A stretch of 52,814 bases of DNA from Acidimicrobiales bacterium (GTDB taxonomy: Bacteria; Actinomycetota; Acidimicrobiia; Acidimicrobiales; Palsa-688), in NCBI GenBank assembly GCA_035533095.1, contig DATLUM010000111.1, forward strand, positions 1 to 52,814, in the 5' to 3' direction. Under the pieces are notes generated by a model that worked only from the letters and a program-made list of their open reading frames with translations, was not told the DNA's origin and made no database searches. A program made the translations under genes and the position numbers. This document shows positions 44,522 to 52,421 of this stretch, one piece after another. The stretch's first letter is position 1. Each line of letters begins with the position of its first letter.

Positions 44522-45463
44522 ATGGCGAGCCGGTACGGGATATCGATAGGTCGCCTTGCACGCCCGGCACACGGCCCGGCTGGAGCGGCGGAAGGGCTGC
44601 TCCTGGTCGGGCACGGATCGCGCTGCGTGGTGAGCGAGGAGGAGACCCACGCTCTCGCGGACCTCGTCGCGGCCGACCTCCCGGATCTGGCGGTCGAGGT
44701 CGGGTTCCTCGAGATGACCGATCCGAGCGCCGGCTCAGCCCTCGACCGCCTGGTGGCGCGGGGCTGCACGACCGTCACGGTGCTTCCCCTGGCGCTGCTG
44801 GCGGCCGGCCACGCGAAGAGCGACGCGCCTGCCGTGGTCGTCTCGGGCCGTACCCGGCATCCGGAGGTCGACATCCGCTTCGGCGCCCCTTTGGGCGTGG
44901 CTCGCGAACCAGTCGAGTTGCTGGGGAAGGCGGTGGTCGCTTTCGGTGGCGCCGGCCTGCCCCTGCTCGTGTGCGCCCGTGGCAGTTCGGACCCCGACGC
45001 CAACTCCGATGCCCACAAGGCGTCGCGGTTGATCGCGGAGTGGACGGGCAGCCCCTTCGTCCACGTCGGTTTCAGCGGCATCACCGGTCCTTCGGTCCCG
45101 GAGGCCGCCTCGGTCTTCGGGCGCCTCGGCCACCCCCGGGTGGCGGTTGCGTGGTGGTTCCTCTGCCACGGCAAGCTCATAGAGCGCGGCCGCGAGGAGC
45201 TCCGTGGGGTCATGGATGCGGCCGGCTTCGAGTGCGTCGACGCCGGCTACATCGGGCCGGACCCGGCCCTGGTGCCCTTGATCCTGGAGCGCTACCGCCA
45301 CGCGGGTCCGGCCGGCGCCGGCGGCGCCGGCGGCGGATCGGTATCGGCTGAGGCGGCCAGGTGCGACCTGTGCGCATACCGCGCCCCGTGGCCGGGCAAG
45401 GAGGAGAGGGTCGGCCAACCCGTCGGGGTGGGCCACTCGCACCTGGCCGCGCATCACCACTGA
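44522..45463 (+). CDS. cbiX: Sirohydrochlorin cobaltochelatase
   Basis: CbiX inserts Co2+ into sirohydrochlorin, the first committed step of the anaerobic pathway. The 313-residue protein is the long two-repeat form. The N-terminal repeat keeps both metal-binding histidines: LLVGHGSR (H31) and AAGHAKSDAP (H97). In the second repeat the HGS element has changed to CARGSSD. A C-terminal CDLCAYRAPWPGKEERVG segment (CxxC) and a His-rich end (GHSHLAAHHH) probably help handle metal. ATG 44522 is the start that fits the family; the upstream reading shadows cbiA. It is transcribed divergently from the corrin operon. Confidence 0.93.
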   Translation: MASRYGISIGRLARPAHGPAGAAEGLLLVGHGSRCVVSEEETHALADLVAADLPDLAVEVGFLEMTDPSAGSALDRLVARGCTTVTVLPLALLAAGHAKSDAPAVVVSGRTRHPEVDIRFGAPLGVAREPVELLGKAVVAFGGAGLPLLVCARGSSDPDANSDAHKASRLIAEWTGSPFVHVGFSGITGPSVPEAASVFGRLGHPRVAVAWWFLCHGKLIERGREELRGVMDAAGFECVDAGYIGPDPALVPLILERYRHAGPAGAGGAGGGSVSAEAARCDLCAYRAPWPGKEERVGQPVGVGHSHLAAHHH

Positions 45464-45491
45464 GCAGGCCGCCGGGCGCCCGAGGAGCCAG

Positions 45492-45576
45492 TGGGTAGCT
45501 TTACTGTTCCTACAGGATAGAAAAGCTACCCAGTAAAGAGGTTCTGCGAACCTCTTTACGCCCGTGAAGACCGGGC
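45492..45576. other. AT-rich block of three tandem hairpins between convergent genes
   Basis: Hairpin 1 has perfect 11-bp arms TGGGTAGCTTT (45492-45502) and AAAGCTACCCA (45522-45532) around 19 bases that contain a smaller CTGT/ACAG pair. Hairpin 2 follows at once with perfect 12-bp arms GTAAAGAGGTTC (45533-45544) and GAACCTCTTTAC (45548-45559) and a TGC loop. Hairpin 3 is GCCCG/CGGGC (45560-45576). CTTTACTG in hairpin 1 can also pair with CAGTAAAG at 45531-45538, so alternative folds are possible. The first 68 bases are 44% GC, far below the surroundings. It may be a bidirectional terminator for cbiX and the Rrf2 gene, or an RNA. The remaining bases of the 163-bp gap show nothing else. Confidence 0.7.
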
Positions 45577-45626
45577 CCGCCGTTGTCGCCGCCGCCGGCG
45601 CCTGGCGCGCCGGCGCTTGCGCGCTG

Positions 45627-46076
45627 CTAGATGCTGAGCGCTGAAGCCGGCTCGACGTCCCCTGACGTGCGGGCGGCCATGTCGGCGAGGGTGAACGACT
45701 CCAGGTGCTTGCGCATGTGCTCGCCCACCTCGGCCCACACCGCGAGCAGCACGCACTGGCCCTCGTGGTCGCACGCGCCGTTCTGGTGCGGTTCCCCGAA
45801 GTCCCCGGCCACGATCGGCCCCTCGACGGCGCTCACGATCTGGCTCAAGGTGATGTCGGCGGGGGAGCGGGCGAGGATGTAGCCGCCTCCGACGCCCCGC
45901 TTCGACCGCACCAGGCCGGCGCCTTTGAGGGCCAGCAGGATCTGCTCGAGGTACGGCTGGGGGAGCCCGGTGCGCTCCGCGATGTCGCGGACCGACGTGG
46001 GCTGTGTCTGGCCGGCGTGAAGCGCCAGCGACAGCAGGGCCCGGCTCGCGTAGTCGCCCCGGGTGGAAACCTTCAC
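45627..46076 (-). CDS. Rrf2-family transcriptional regulator
   Basis: This 149-residue protein is an Rrf2-type winged-helix regulator. The N-terminus (KVSTRGDYASRALLSLALH) is characteristic, SVRDIAERTGLPQPYLEQIL is the helix-turn-helix, and VRSKRGVGGGYILAR is the wing. Members such as IscR, NsrR and RsrR sense with Fe-S clusters through three cysteines spaced C-x5-C-x5-C. Here C102 and C108 match the first two, but the third position is W114. It could bind a cluster with another ligand, or use the cysteines as a redox pair. GTG 46076 is chosen; TACGAT lies 6 bases upstream and may give a leaderless mRNA. It converges with cbiX. Confidence 0.88.
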   Translation of the reverse strand: MKVSTRGDYASRALLSLALHAGQTQPTSVRDIAERTGLPQPYLEQILLALKGAGLVRSKRGVGGGYILARSPADITLSQIVSAVEGPIVAGDFGEPHQNGACDHEGQCVLLAVWAEVGEHMRKHLESFTLADMAARTSGDVEPASALSI

Positions 46077-46203
46077 CCCCTCATCGTACCTACGGTCGGG
46101 CGTGGGGCTGGGGTCCCCCATGCTCCGGAAGGGGGCCGGGCGCCGGCCGGGCCGGGCAGCACGGTCGGGCGCCGGGCCGGACAACGGAGACCCACCCTCG
46201 CCC

Positions 46204-46209
46204 TAGGGT
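46204..46209 (+). promoter_or_regulatory. Possible -10 element giving a leaderless mRNA for the phosphodiesterase gene
   Basis: TAGGGT is followed by 7 bases (GTCACCG) and the ATG at 46217. No ribosome binding site is seen between them, so transcription starting near the ATG is plausible. No clear -35 is visible upstream. Confidence 0.4.
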
Positions 46210-46216
46210 GTCACCG

Positions 46217-47353
46217 ATGAGCCCGCCGCGTCCCGTCCTGCCCGACTACCGCGGCGCCAACCTCACGGGCCTCATAGCCGCCCTGAGCGCACCCGCCGGC
46301 GAGCGCCCGCTGTGGCTGCCCGCTCCGGTCGCCGACGCCGAGCAGGTGGTGCTGCTGGTTGTCGACGGCCTCGGGTGGCTGCAGCTGAAGGAGCGGGCCC
46401 ACCTGGCGCCGTGCCTGTCGTCGATGGCCGGGGGCGAGATCACGTCGGTGGTCCCTTCCACGACCGCCACTGCCCTTACTTGCATCACCGTGGGGGTGCC
46501 GCCGGCGGAGCACGGGGTGGTGGGCTACAAGGTCGCCGTCGAGGGACCGTCGGGGCCCGAGGTCATGAACGTCCTGCGCTGGAGGACCCCCTCGGGTGAC
46601 GCGAAGCCGTTCGTCGACCCGGAAGATTTCCAGCCGCTGCAGCCGTTCGGCGGAAGGCCGATACCGGTGGTCAGCAAGGCCGAGTTCACTGGGACCGGGT
46701 TCACGGTGGCCCATCAGCGCGGCGCACCGGTGGCCGGCTGGGTCGTCGCGTCGAGCCTTGCAGTGGAGGTTCGCCGCCTGGTGGCCGCCGGCGCCCCGCT
46801 CGTCTACGCCTACTACGAGGGGGTCGACAAGGTCGCCCACTTCCACGGTTTCGGCGAGCACTACGACGCCGAGCTCGAAGCCGTGGACGCCATGGTCGCA
46901 GGGCTTCTGGACACCCTCCCCGCCGGCGTGGCCCTCGCGGTCACGGCGGACCACGGTCAGGTCGACGTCGGCGACCGGGTGCGGGTTCTCGACGAGGAAC
47001 TGCTCGCCCGGACCGCCATGGTCAGCGGCGAAGCCCGGTTCCGCTGGCTGCACGCCGCCGGCGGGGGCGACGCACGGATCAAGGAGCTCGCCTCCATGGC
47101 CTCCGATTGCTACGGCGACCAGGCTTGGGTGGCGACGATCGACGAGGTGGAGGGCGACGGTTGGTTGGGCGGCGCTTTCACCGACACCGTCAGGTCCAGG
47201 TTGGGCGACGTGGTCGTGGTTCCCTATGCCCCCGTCGGTTACCTGGCGCCCACCGAGACGGGTGAGCCGGTGCTGCGCTGCCGGCACGGATCTCTGACTC
47301 CTGAGGAGATGTTTGTTCCCCTGGTGGCCCGGCGGGGCAGACTGGGTAGGTGA
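46217..47353 (+). CDS. Alkaline-phosphatase-superfamily phosphodiesterase/nucleotide pyrophosphatase-like enzyme
   Basis: This 378-residue protein is a type I phosphodiesterase/nucleotide pyrophosphatase-like member of the alkaline phosphatase superfamily. VVDGLGW provides the first metal Asp, PSTTATALT the nucleophilic Thr, YYEGVDKVAHFHG a further metal Asp and His, TADHGQVDV the Asp-His pair, and RHGSLTPEEM the last His. No signal peptide is obvious, so it probably works in the cytoplasm. Its substrate is unknown. ATG 46217 is preferred; the open frame to the left lies in the Rrf2 gene. It ends at the start of bpa (GTGATG). Confidence 0.9.
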   Translation: MSPPRPVLPDYRGANLTGLIAALSAPAGERPLWLPAPVADAEQVVLLVVDGLGWLQLKERAHLAPCLSSMAGGEITSVVPSTTATALTCITVGVPPAEHGVVGYKVAVEGPSGPEVMNVLRWRTPSGDAKPFVDPEDFQPLQPFGGRPIPVVSKAEFTGTGFTVAHQRGAPVAGWVVASSLAVEVRRLVAAGAPLVYAYYEGVDKVAHFHGFGEHYDAELEAVDAMVAGLLDTLPAGVALAVTADHGQVDVGDRVRVLDEELLARTAMVSGEARFRWLHAAGGGDARIKELASMASDCYGDQAWVATIDEVEGDGWLGGAFTDTVRSRLGDVVVVPYAPVGYLAPTETGEPVLRCRHGSLTPEEMFVPLVARRGRLGR

Positions 47354-47877
47354 TGCCCGACAACCCCGGTGACAACCCCGGTGACAACCCCGGTGACAAC
47401 CCCGGCGACAACCCCGAACCCGAACAGGTCCTGCTGATCCCCAACGGTGACGAGCTTCCGGACGGGGAGCCCGACCGCGAGTCGGTCGAGCACCCCGCGA
47501 AGGTGATGCGGATCGGCTCGATGATCAAGCAGCTGCTCGAGGAGGTCCGCCAGGCCCCGCTCGACGAAAGGAGCCGCTCGAGGCTCCGCGAGATCTACGA
47601 CACCTCTGTGACCGAGCTTGCCGACGGTCTCTCTCCTGACCTGCGCGATGAGCTGGAGCGGATGGCTTCACCCTTCGGCCCTGACGAGATACCGAGCGAG
47701 TCGGAGCTGAGGGTCGCCCAGGCTCAGCTGGTCGGCTGGCTCGAGGGCCTCTTCCACGGGATCCAGGCGACCCTTTTCGCCCAGCAGATGGCGGCCAGGG
47801 CCCAGCTGGAGCAGATGCGCCAGCGCAGCCTCCCCGCGCGCTCCGACGAGCGGCCGGCGGGCGGCACCTACCTCTAG
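47353..47877 (+). CDS. bpa: Bacterial proteasome activator
   Basis: Bpa (PafE) forms a ring that opens the 20S proteasome without ATP. The 174-residue protein has the highly conserved helical core (HPAKVMRIGSMIKQLLEEV, LSPDLRDELERM, AQAQLVGWLEGLFHGIQATL) and ends in GGTYL, close to the GQYL-type C-terminus that docks in the proteasome alpha ring. The N-terminal tail contains four NPGD repeats from 12-bp DNA repeats. The start is ATG 47353; an in-frame GTG at 47350 is also possible. Its presence implies that this organism has a 20S proteasome, although no proteasome subunit genes are in the window. Confidence 0.93.
   Translation: MPDNPGDNPGDNPGDNPGDNPEPEQVLLIPNGDELPDGEPDRESVEHPAKVMRIGSMIKQLLEEVRQAPLDERSRSRLREIYDTSVTELADGLSPDLRDELERMASPFGPDEIPSESELRVAQAQLVGWLEGLFHGIQATLFAQQMAARAQLEQMRQRSLPARSDERPAGGTYL
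47359..47418 (+). repeat. Five tandem 12-bp repeats at the start of bpa
   Basis: The unit GACAACCCCGGT occurs three times exactly from 47359 and twice with changes in the last bases (to 47418). It encodes repeated DNPG in the disordered N-terminal tail. The repeat is probably subject to slippage. Confidence 0.95.
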
Positions 47878-47956
47878 CCCTTCCGGCCGCCCTCTAGCCC
47901 TGCCGGCCGCGGTCGCGCGTCCGCGCTACCCTGGCAGGGAAATCACAGCGCTGTAG

Positions 47957-47991
47957 TTCTCCACAGGGTCATCCACACTCCCTGTGGACAT
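47957..47991. promoter_or_regulatory. Three DnaA-box-like sequences and a palindrome upstream of dnaE
   Basis: TTCTCCACA (47957-47965), TCATCCACA (47969-47977) and TGTGGACAT (47983-47991, read as ATGTCCACA on the other strand) each differ by one base from the DnaA box TTATCCACA or TTGTCCACA. TCCACAGGG (47960-47968) and CCCTGTGGA (47980-47988) form a perfect 9-bp inverted repeat. They lie 56-90 bp before the dnaE start, so they may be a control site for DnaA or another regulator. Confidence 0.5.
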
Positions 47992-48028
47992 CCTCTCGGC
48001 GCTGCGACGAGGCGTCGGGAGTCGTGGG

Positions 48029-48037
48029 AAGGAGGTG
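48029..48037 (+). promoter_or_regulatory. Strong ribosome binding site that sets the dnaE start
   Basis: AAGGAGGTG is a full match to the anti-Shine-Dalgarno sequence and lies 9 bases before GTG 48047. It argues against the upstream in-frame GTG at 47984, which has no such site. Confidence 0.8.
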
Positions 48038-48046
48038 GGGGGACAA

Positions 48047-51000
48047 GTGGGGGCGTCGTTTACCCACCTGCACCAGCACACCGAGTTCTCGATGCTCGAC
48101 GGTGCCGCGCGGGTGCCCGACGTCATCGCGCGGGCCGTGAGCGACGGCCAGCCGGCGATCGGCATCACCGACCACGGCAACATGTACGGGGTCCTCGACT
48201 TCTACAAGGCGGCTCGCGAGGCGGGCATCAAGCCCATCATCGGGACCGAGGCCTACATGGCCGGCGAGTCCCGGTTCGAGCGCCCGGTGCGCAGAGGGCG
48301 AGTCGACGACACGGGTGGTGACGCCGGCGAAGGAGAGAAGCTCTACTACCACCTGACGCTCCTCGCCGAGAGCGACCAGGGCTACAAGAACCTGATGAAG
48401 CTCTCCTCCGAGGCGTATCTCGATGGTTACTACTACAAACCAAAATGCGACTGGGAGCTGCTCGAGCGATACCACGAGGGCATCGTCGCGACCACTGGAT
48501 GCCTCGGCGGTGTGGTGCTGCAGGCCATCCTCAACGGCAACACGCAGAAAGCCACGGCGCTCGCGTCGCGCCTCCAGGACATCTTCGGTCGGGAGTCGCT
48601 CTTCGTCGAGTTGCAGGATCACGGTCTCCCCGAGCAACACCGCACCAATCCCGAACTGATACGACTCGCGCAGAGGATCAATGCCCCTCTGCTGGCCACC
48701 AACGACAGCCACTACGTCTCGCGCTCCGACGCCGAAGCTCACGACGCCCTGCTGTGCGTCCAGACCGGCTCGGTCAAGGACGACCCCAAGCGATTCAAGT
48801 TCCACGGCGACGAGCACTACCTCAAGACCGCCGCGGAGATGCGGCACCTGTTCCGGGACTATCCCGAAGCGTGCGACAACACCCTTTGGATCGCGGAGCG
48901 TGCGAACGTCGAGATCGAGTTCGGCAAGCCGAAGCTGCCGTCTTTTCCCAGACCCGAGGGCTTCGCCGACGCCGACTCGTACCTTCGCCATCTGACCCAC
49001 GAGGGCGCAGCGCAGCGTTACGGCACGCCGCTGCCCGACGCCGTCGTGGAGCGCCTCGACTACGAGCTCGGTGTCATCTCGAGCATGGGCTTCTCCGACT
49101 ACTTCCTCGTCGTGTGGGACCTCATCCGCCACGCACGCGACAGCGGTATCCGTGTAGGCCCGGGCCGGGGGAGCGCGGCCGGTTGCTGCGTCGCTTACTG
49201 CCTGCGGATCGTCGACCTCGACCCGATCCACTACGACCTGCTCTTCGAGCGGTTCCTCAACCCGGGCCGCAAGCAGATGCCCGACATCGACATGGACTTC
49301 GACGAGCGTTACCGCTCCGAGATGATCCGTTATGCCACCGAGCGCTACGGCTGGGATCGTGTCGCGCAGATCGTCACGTTCTCGACCATCAAGGCCCGCG
49401 CGGCGGTGCGCGACGCCGCCCGTGTACTCGGTTACCCGTACGGGCTGGGCGACAAGATCGCCAAGCTGATGCCGCCGCTGGTGATGGGTCGCGACACCCC
49501 GCTGTGGGCGTGCTTCGACGAGAACCCGAAGTACATCGACGGCTACAAGCAGGCAGCGGAGCTCCGCGAGTTGTGCGAGGTGGATCCCGACGCGGCGAAG
49601 GTCGTCGGGGTCGCACGCGGGCTCGAAGGAATGCGCCGGCAGGACGGTATCCACGCGGCGGCGGTCGTCATCTCCGGCGACCCGCTGACGGACCACCTCC
49701 CGATCCAGCGCAAGCCGGACCCGGGAGGTCGGCCCGAGGACGCGCCGATCGTCACCCAGTACGAAATGCACGGCGTCGAGGAGCTCGGTCTTTTGAAGAT
49801 GGACTTCCTCGGGCTGCGGAACCTCTCCGTGATCGACCGGACCCTCGTCCTCATCGAGGAGACGACCGGTGACGTCGTCGACATCGACAACGTCTCCCTC
49901 GACGACCCCGCCGTCTACGAGATGCTGCAGCGGGCCGAGTCGATCGGAATCTTCCAGCTCGAGGGCGGGCCGATGCGGGCGCTGATGCGGTCGCTCGTGC
50001 CTGACTCCTTTGACGACATCGCCGCGCTCAACGCCCTCTACCGGCCGGGGCCGATGGCGGCGAACATGCACTACGACTACGCCGACCGCAAGAACGGGCG
50101 CAAGCCGATCACGTACCTCCACCCCGACCTCGAGGAGGTGCTGGCCGACACGCAGGGGCTCATGATCTTCCAGGAGTCCATGATGCGCGTGGCCCAGAAG
50201 ATCGCCGGCTACTCGCTCGAAGAAGCCGACAACCTGCGCAAGGCCGCCGGCAAGAAGATCCGCGAGGTCATGGCGAAGGAACGGGAGAAGTTCATCGCCG
50301 GCTGTGAGCGGACCGGTTACGGCGCGGAGATCGGCGAGAAGCTGTTCGACATCATCGAGCCGTTCGCCGACTACGCCTTCAACAAGTCGCACGCGTACGG
50401 CTACGCCCTCGTGGGCTATCAGACAGCCTGGCTCAAGGCGCACTACCCGGCCCAGTACCTCGCAGCGCTCCTTACCTCCGTCAAAGATGACAAAGACAAG
50501 ACCGGTGTGTACCTCGTCGAGTGCCGGACGCAAGGGATCGAGGTGCTCGTACCCGACGTCAACGTTTCGGCTTCGGACTTCTCAGCGGCTCGTTCAGTCG
50601 AAGGCGCCGGCGAGCGTTGGGTGATCCCGTTCGGGCTGTCCGCGGTCCGCAACGTCGGTGAGGGTCTCGTCGACAAGATCATCGCCGAGCGCGAGAAGGA
50701 AGGTCCGTTCAAGGACTTCTACGACTTCTGCAACCGCGTCGACCCGATGGTGCTCAACAAGCGGACCGTCGAGTCGCTCATCAAAGGTGGCGCGTTCGAC
50801 TCGCTCGGCCACCCCCGCCAGGGTCTCTGCATGGTCTTCGAGCAGATCGTCGACCGGACCCTGGCTCGCCGGCGGGAGGAGGACCAGGGGGTGATGAGCC
50901 TCTTCGGTGATCCTGGCGGAGGCGGTGACGCGGTGTTCGACGACGCCAGGGTGCCCATTCCCGACCAGGAGTTCGACAAGCACACCCGCCTGGCGTTCGA

Positions 51001-51598
51001 GAAGGAGATGCTCGGCCTGTACCTCAGCGACCACCCGCTGAAGGGCGCGGAGGCGGCCATGGCCCGCCACGTCGAGGTGTCGATCTCGGAGCTTCGCGAG
51101 CAGCCCAAGGACGGGCAGGTGGCGTGGGTCGGCGGCGTCGTCACCGGCCTCGCTCGCAAGTACACCAAGCGCGGGGACCTGATGGCGACGTTCTTGCTCG
51201 AGGACCTGCAGTCCTCGATCGAGGTCTGGGTGTTCCCGAAGGTCATGATGGAGGTCGGGCACCTCCTGGCCGACGACGCCGTCGTGTGCGTCCGGGGCCG
51301 GATGGACATGAGGGAGGAGCAGCCCAAGCTCGTGTGCATGGAGGCAAAGCGCCCCGAGCTGAAGCTCGACGGCACGATCGAGCCGCTCCACGTCGAGCTG
51401 CCGCTCCACGCGCTGACCGACGAGAGGGTCGAATCGCTCAAAAGGCTTTTAAGCGAGCATCCCGGGCCCTCGCCGGTGCTGCTCCACGTCGGGGCCAAGT
51501 GCATCCGCCTGGCCTCTCACTTCAGCGTCGACACCACCAGGGGGCTCCTCGCCGAGCTGAGGGTGCTCTTCGGGCCTTCCTGCTTCCGTCTCGGCTGA
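48047..51598 (+). CDS. dnaE: DNA polymerase III alpha subunit
   Basis: DnaE is the replicative DNA polymerase. The 1183-residue protein has an N-terminal PHP domain (FTHLHQHTEFSMLDGA, GITDHGNM), the palm motif PDIDMDFDE with D413 and D415 as catalytic aspartates, the fingers region (GREVMAKEREKF-like KKIREVMAKEREKF, FADYAFNKSHAYGYA), and a C-terminal OB fold (AWVGGVVTGLARKYTKRG). It is the DnaE1-type replicase, not the ImuA-linked error-prone DnaE2, because it is longer and stands without imuA/imuB. The GTG at 48047 has an excellent ribosome binding site. A hairpin follows the stop. Confidence 0.97.
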   Translation: MGASFTHLHQHTEFSMLDGAARVPDVIARAVSDGQPAIGITDHGNMYGVLDFYKAAREAGIKPIIGTEAYMAGESRFERPVRRGRVDDTGGDAGEGEKLYYHLTLLAESDQGYKNLMKLSSEAYLDGYYYKPKCDWELLERYHEGIVATTGCLGGVVLQAILNGNTQKATALASRLQDIFGRESLFVELQDHGLPEQHRTNPELIRLAQRINAPLLATNDSHYVSRSDAEAHDALLCVQTGSVKDDPKRFKFHGDEHYLKTAAEMRHLFRDYPEACDNTLWIAERANVEIEFGKPKLPSFPRPEGFADADSYLRHLTHEGAAQRYGTPLPDAVVERLDYELGVISSMGFSDYFLVVWDLIRHARDSGIRVGPGRGSAAGCCVAYCLRIVDLDPIHYDLLFERFLNPGRKQMPDIDMDFDERYRSEMIRYATERYGWDRVAQIVTFSTIKARAAVRDAARVLGYPYGLGDKIAKLMPPLVMGRDTPLWACFDENPKYIDGYKQAAELRELCEVDPDAAKVVGVARGLEGMRRQDGIHAAAVVISGDPLTDHLPIQRKPDPGGRPEDAPIVTQYEMHGVEELGLLKMDFLGLRNLSVIDRTLVLIEETTGDVVDIDNVSLDDPAVYEMLQRAESIGIFQLEGGPMRALMRSLVPDSFDDIAALNALYRPGPMAANMHYDYADRKNGRKPITYLHPDLEEVLADTQGLMIFQESMMRVAQKIAGYSLEEADNLRKAAGKKIREVMAKEREKFIAGCERTGYGAEIGEKLFDIIEPFADYAFNKSHAYGYALVGYQTAWLKAHYPAQYLAALLTSVKDDKDKTGVYLVECRTQGIEVLVPDVNVSASDFSAARSVEGAGERWVIPFGLSAVRNVGEGLVDKIIAEREKEGPFKDFYDFCNRVDPMVLNKRTVESLIKGGAFDSLGHPRQGLCMVFEQIVDRTLARRREEDQGVMSLFGDPGGGGDAVFDDARVPIPDQEFDKHTRLAFEKEMLGLYLSDHPLKGAEAAMARHVEVSISELREQPKDGQVAWVGGVVTGLARKYTKRGDLMATFLLEDLQSSIEVWVFPKVMMEVGHLLADDAVVCVRGRMDMREEQPKLVCMEAKRPELKLDGTIEPLHVELPLHALTDERVESLKRLLSEHPGPSPVLLHVGAKCIRLASHFSVDTTRGLLAELRVLFGPSCFRLG

Positions 51599-51604
51599 AG
51601 AAAA

Positions 51605-51620
51605 CCGCCTCCCGAGGCGG
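51605..51620 (+). terminator. Transcription terminator of dnaE
   Basis: CCGCCT (51605-51610) and AGGCGG (51615-51620) make a perfect 6-bp stem with the loop CCCG, starting 6 bases after the dnaE stop. It is followed by GTGCTTTGG, with a short T run. A second hairpin CACCCG/CGGGTG (51667-51684) lies in the leader of the next gene. Confidence 0.65.
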
Positions 51621-51723
51621 GTGCTTTGGATCAGAAGTCTCTGGGGGGCCTAAAATGGCTGTTCAGCACCCGCCCCCTCGGGTGGGCGCCCAGCCGAGAT
51701 GTGGTGAGGAGAGTTACCGGGGA

Positions 51724-52395
51724 ATGACGCTCGCTGTCGAAACGAAGGACTGCACCGCACTTGCGGACGCCGAGTTGGCGGAGATGGCGGACATCGTGAC
51801 CGACGGGCCCGCAGGGTTCGATATCGGTCTGCTGTCCAAGCAGCCCGAAGCGTGGGTGCTCATCACCCAGGTTCACGACGCCGACAAACTGGTCGGCTTC
51901 TCGTTCTGCACCCTCGAGCGCATCGGTGGCACCCCGTGCCTGCTGTGGGGGCTGGCTTCGGTCAAGCGCAACTCCAAGCGGGACCAGGTCCTCAAGGCGA
52001 TCATCACCGCCCAGTTCCGCCGCGCCGTGCTCGCCTTTCCTGACGAGGACGTCCTGATCGGCACCCGCATGATCGACCCCGGTGCTTTCGCCGCGTTCAA
52101 GGGCCTCGAGGACATCTGCCCCCGGCCCGGCCACAAGCCCACCGGAGAGGAGCGGGCGTGGAGCCGGCGCCTCGCCAAGCGTTTCGGGGCGGAGAACCGC
52201 ATCGACGACCGCACCTTCATCGTCACCGGCGACGGCGACTGCTGCGGCGTGTTCGACTTCTCGCCGGCCAAGGCCGACACGGTCAAGGCCGACGTGGTGA
52301 CGTTCTTCGAGCCTCTCGACGGCGAGCGCCGCGATGTGCTCATCGCCTTCGGGTGGGCCATGGCGGAGGACCTCGCCAACAAGTACTCCCCCTGA
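51724..52395 (+). CDS. Conserved-looking protein of unknown function, possibly acyltransferase-like
   Basis: I do not recognise a named family. The 223-residue protein is soluble, with an alpha/beta pattern that recalls a GNAT-like acyltransferase: a strand pair at WVLITQVHDADKLVGFSFC, then LLWGLASVKRNSKRDQVLKA, where an acyl-CoA loop might be expected. GTRMIDPGAFAAFKGLEDI and GEERAWSRRLAKRFG look like conserved motifs. There are no membrane segments. The acidic C-terminus ends NKYSP. ATG 51724 has GAGGAGAG about 10 bases upstream; the same frame extends left through dnaE without a family match. It is separated from dnaE by a terminator, so it has its own promoter, and a hairpin spans its stop codon. 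Confidence 0.8.
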   Translation: MTLAVETKDCTALADAELAEMADIVTDGPAGFDIGLLSKQPEAWVLITQVHDADKLVGFSFCTLERIGGTPCLLWGLASVKRNSKRDQVLKAIITAQFRRAVLAFPDEDVLIGTRMIDPGAFAAFKGLEDICPRPGHKPTGEERAWSRRLAKRFGAENRIDDRTFIVTGDGDCCGVFDFSPAKADTVKADVVTFFEPLDGERRDVLIAFGWAMAEDLANKYSP

Positions 52396-52421
52396 TCTCC
52401 GGCTTCGTAGATCGAGGGGAG
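52386..52421 (+). terminator. Hairpin across the stop codon of the preceding gene
   Basis: CTCCCC (52386-52391) pairs with GGGGAG (52416-52421) and GATCT (52394-52398) with AGATC (52409-52413), with a 2 by 2 internal loop and a 10-base hairpin loop. The TGA stop of the preceding gene lies in the stem. Its right arm also belongs to the outer stem of the leftward structured element, so the two folds compete. Confidence 0.55.

Noticed and set aside
47969-50533. Long antisense open frame (854 residues) opposite dnaE
   Set aside because: It is a consequence of high GC at third codon positions; the sense strand encodes a full, motif-complete DnaE.
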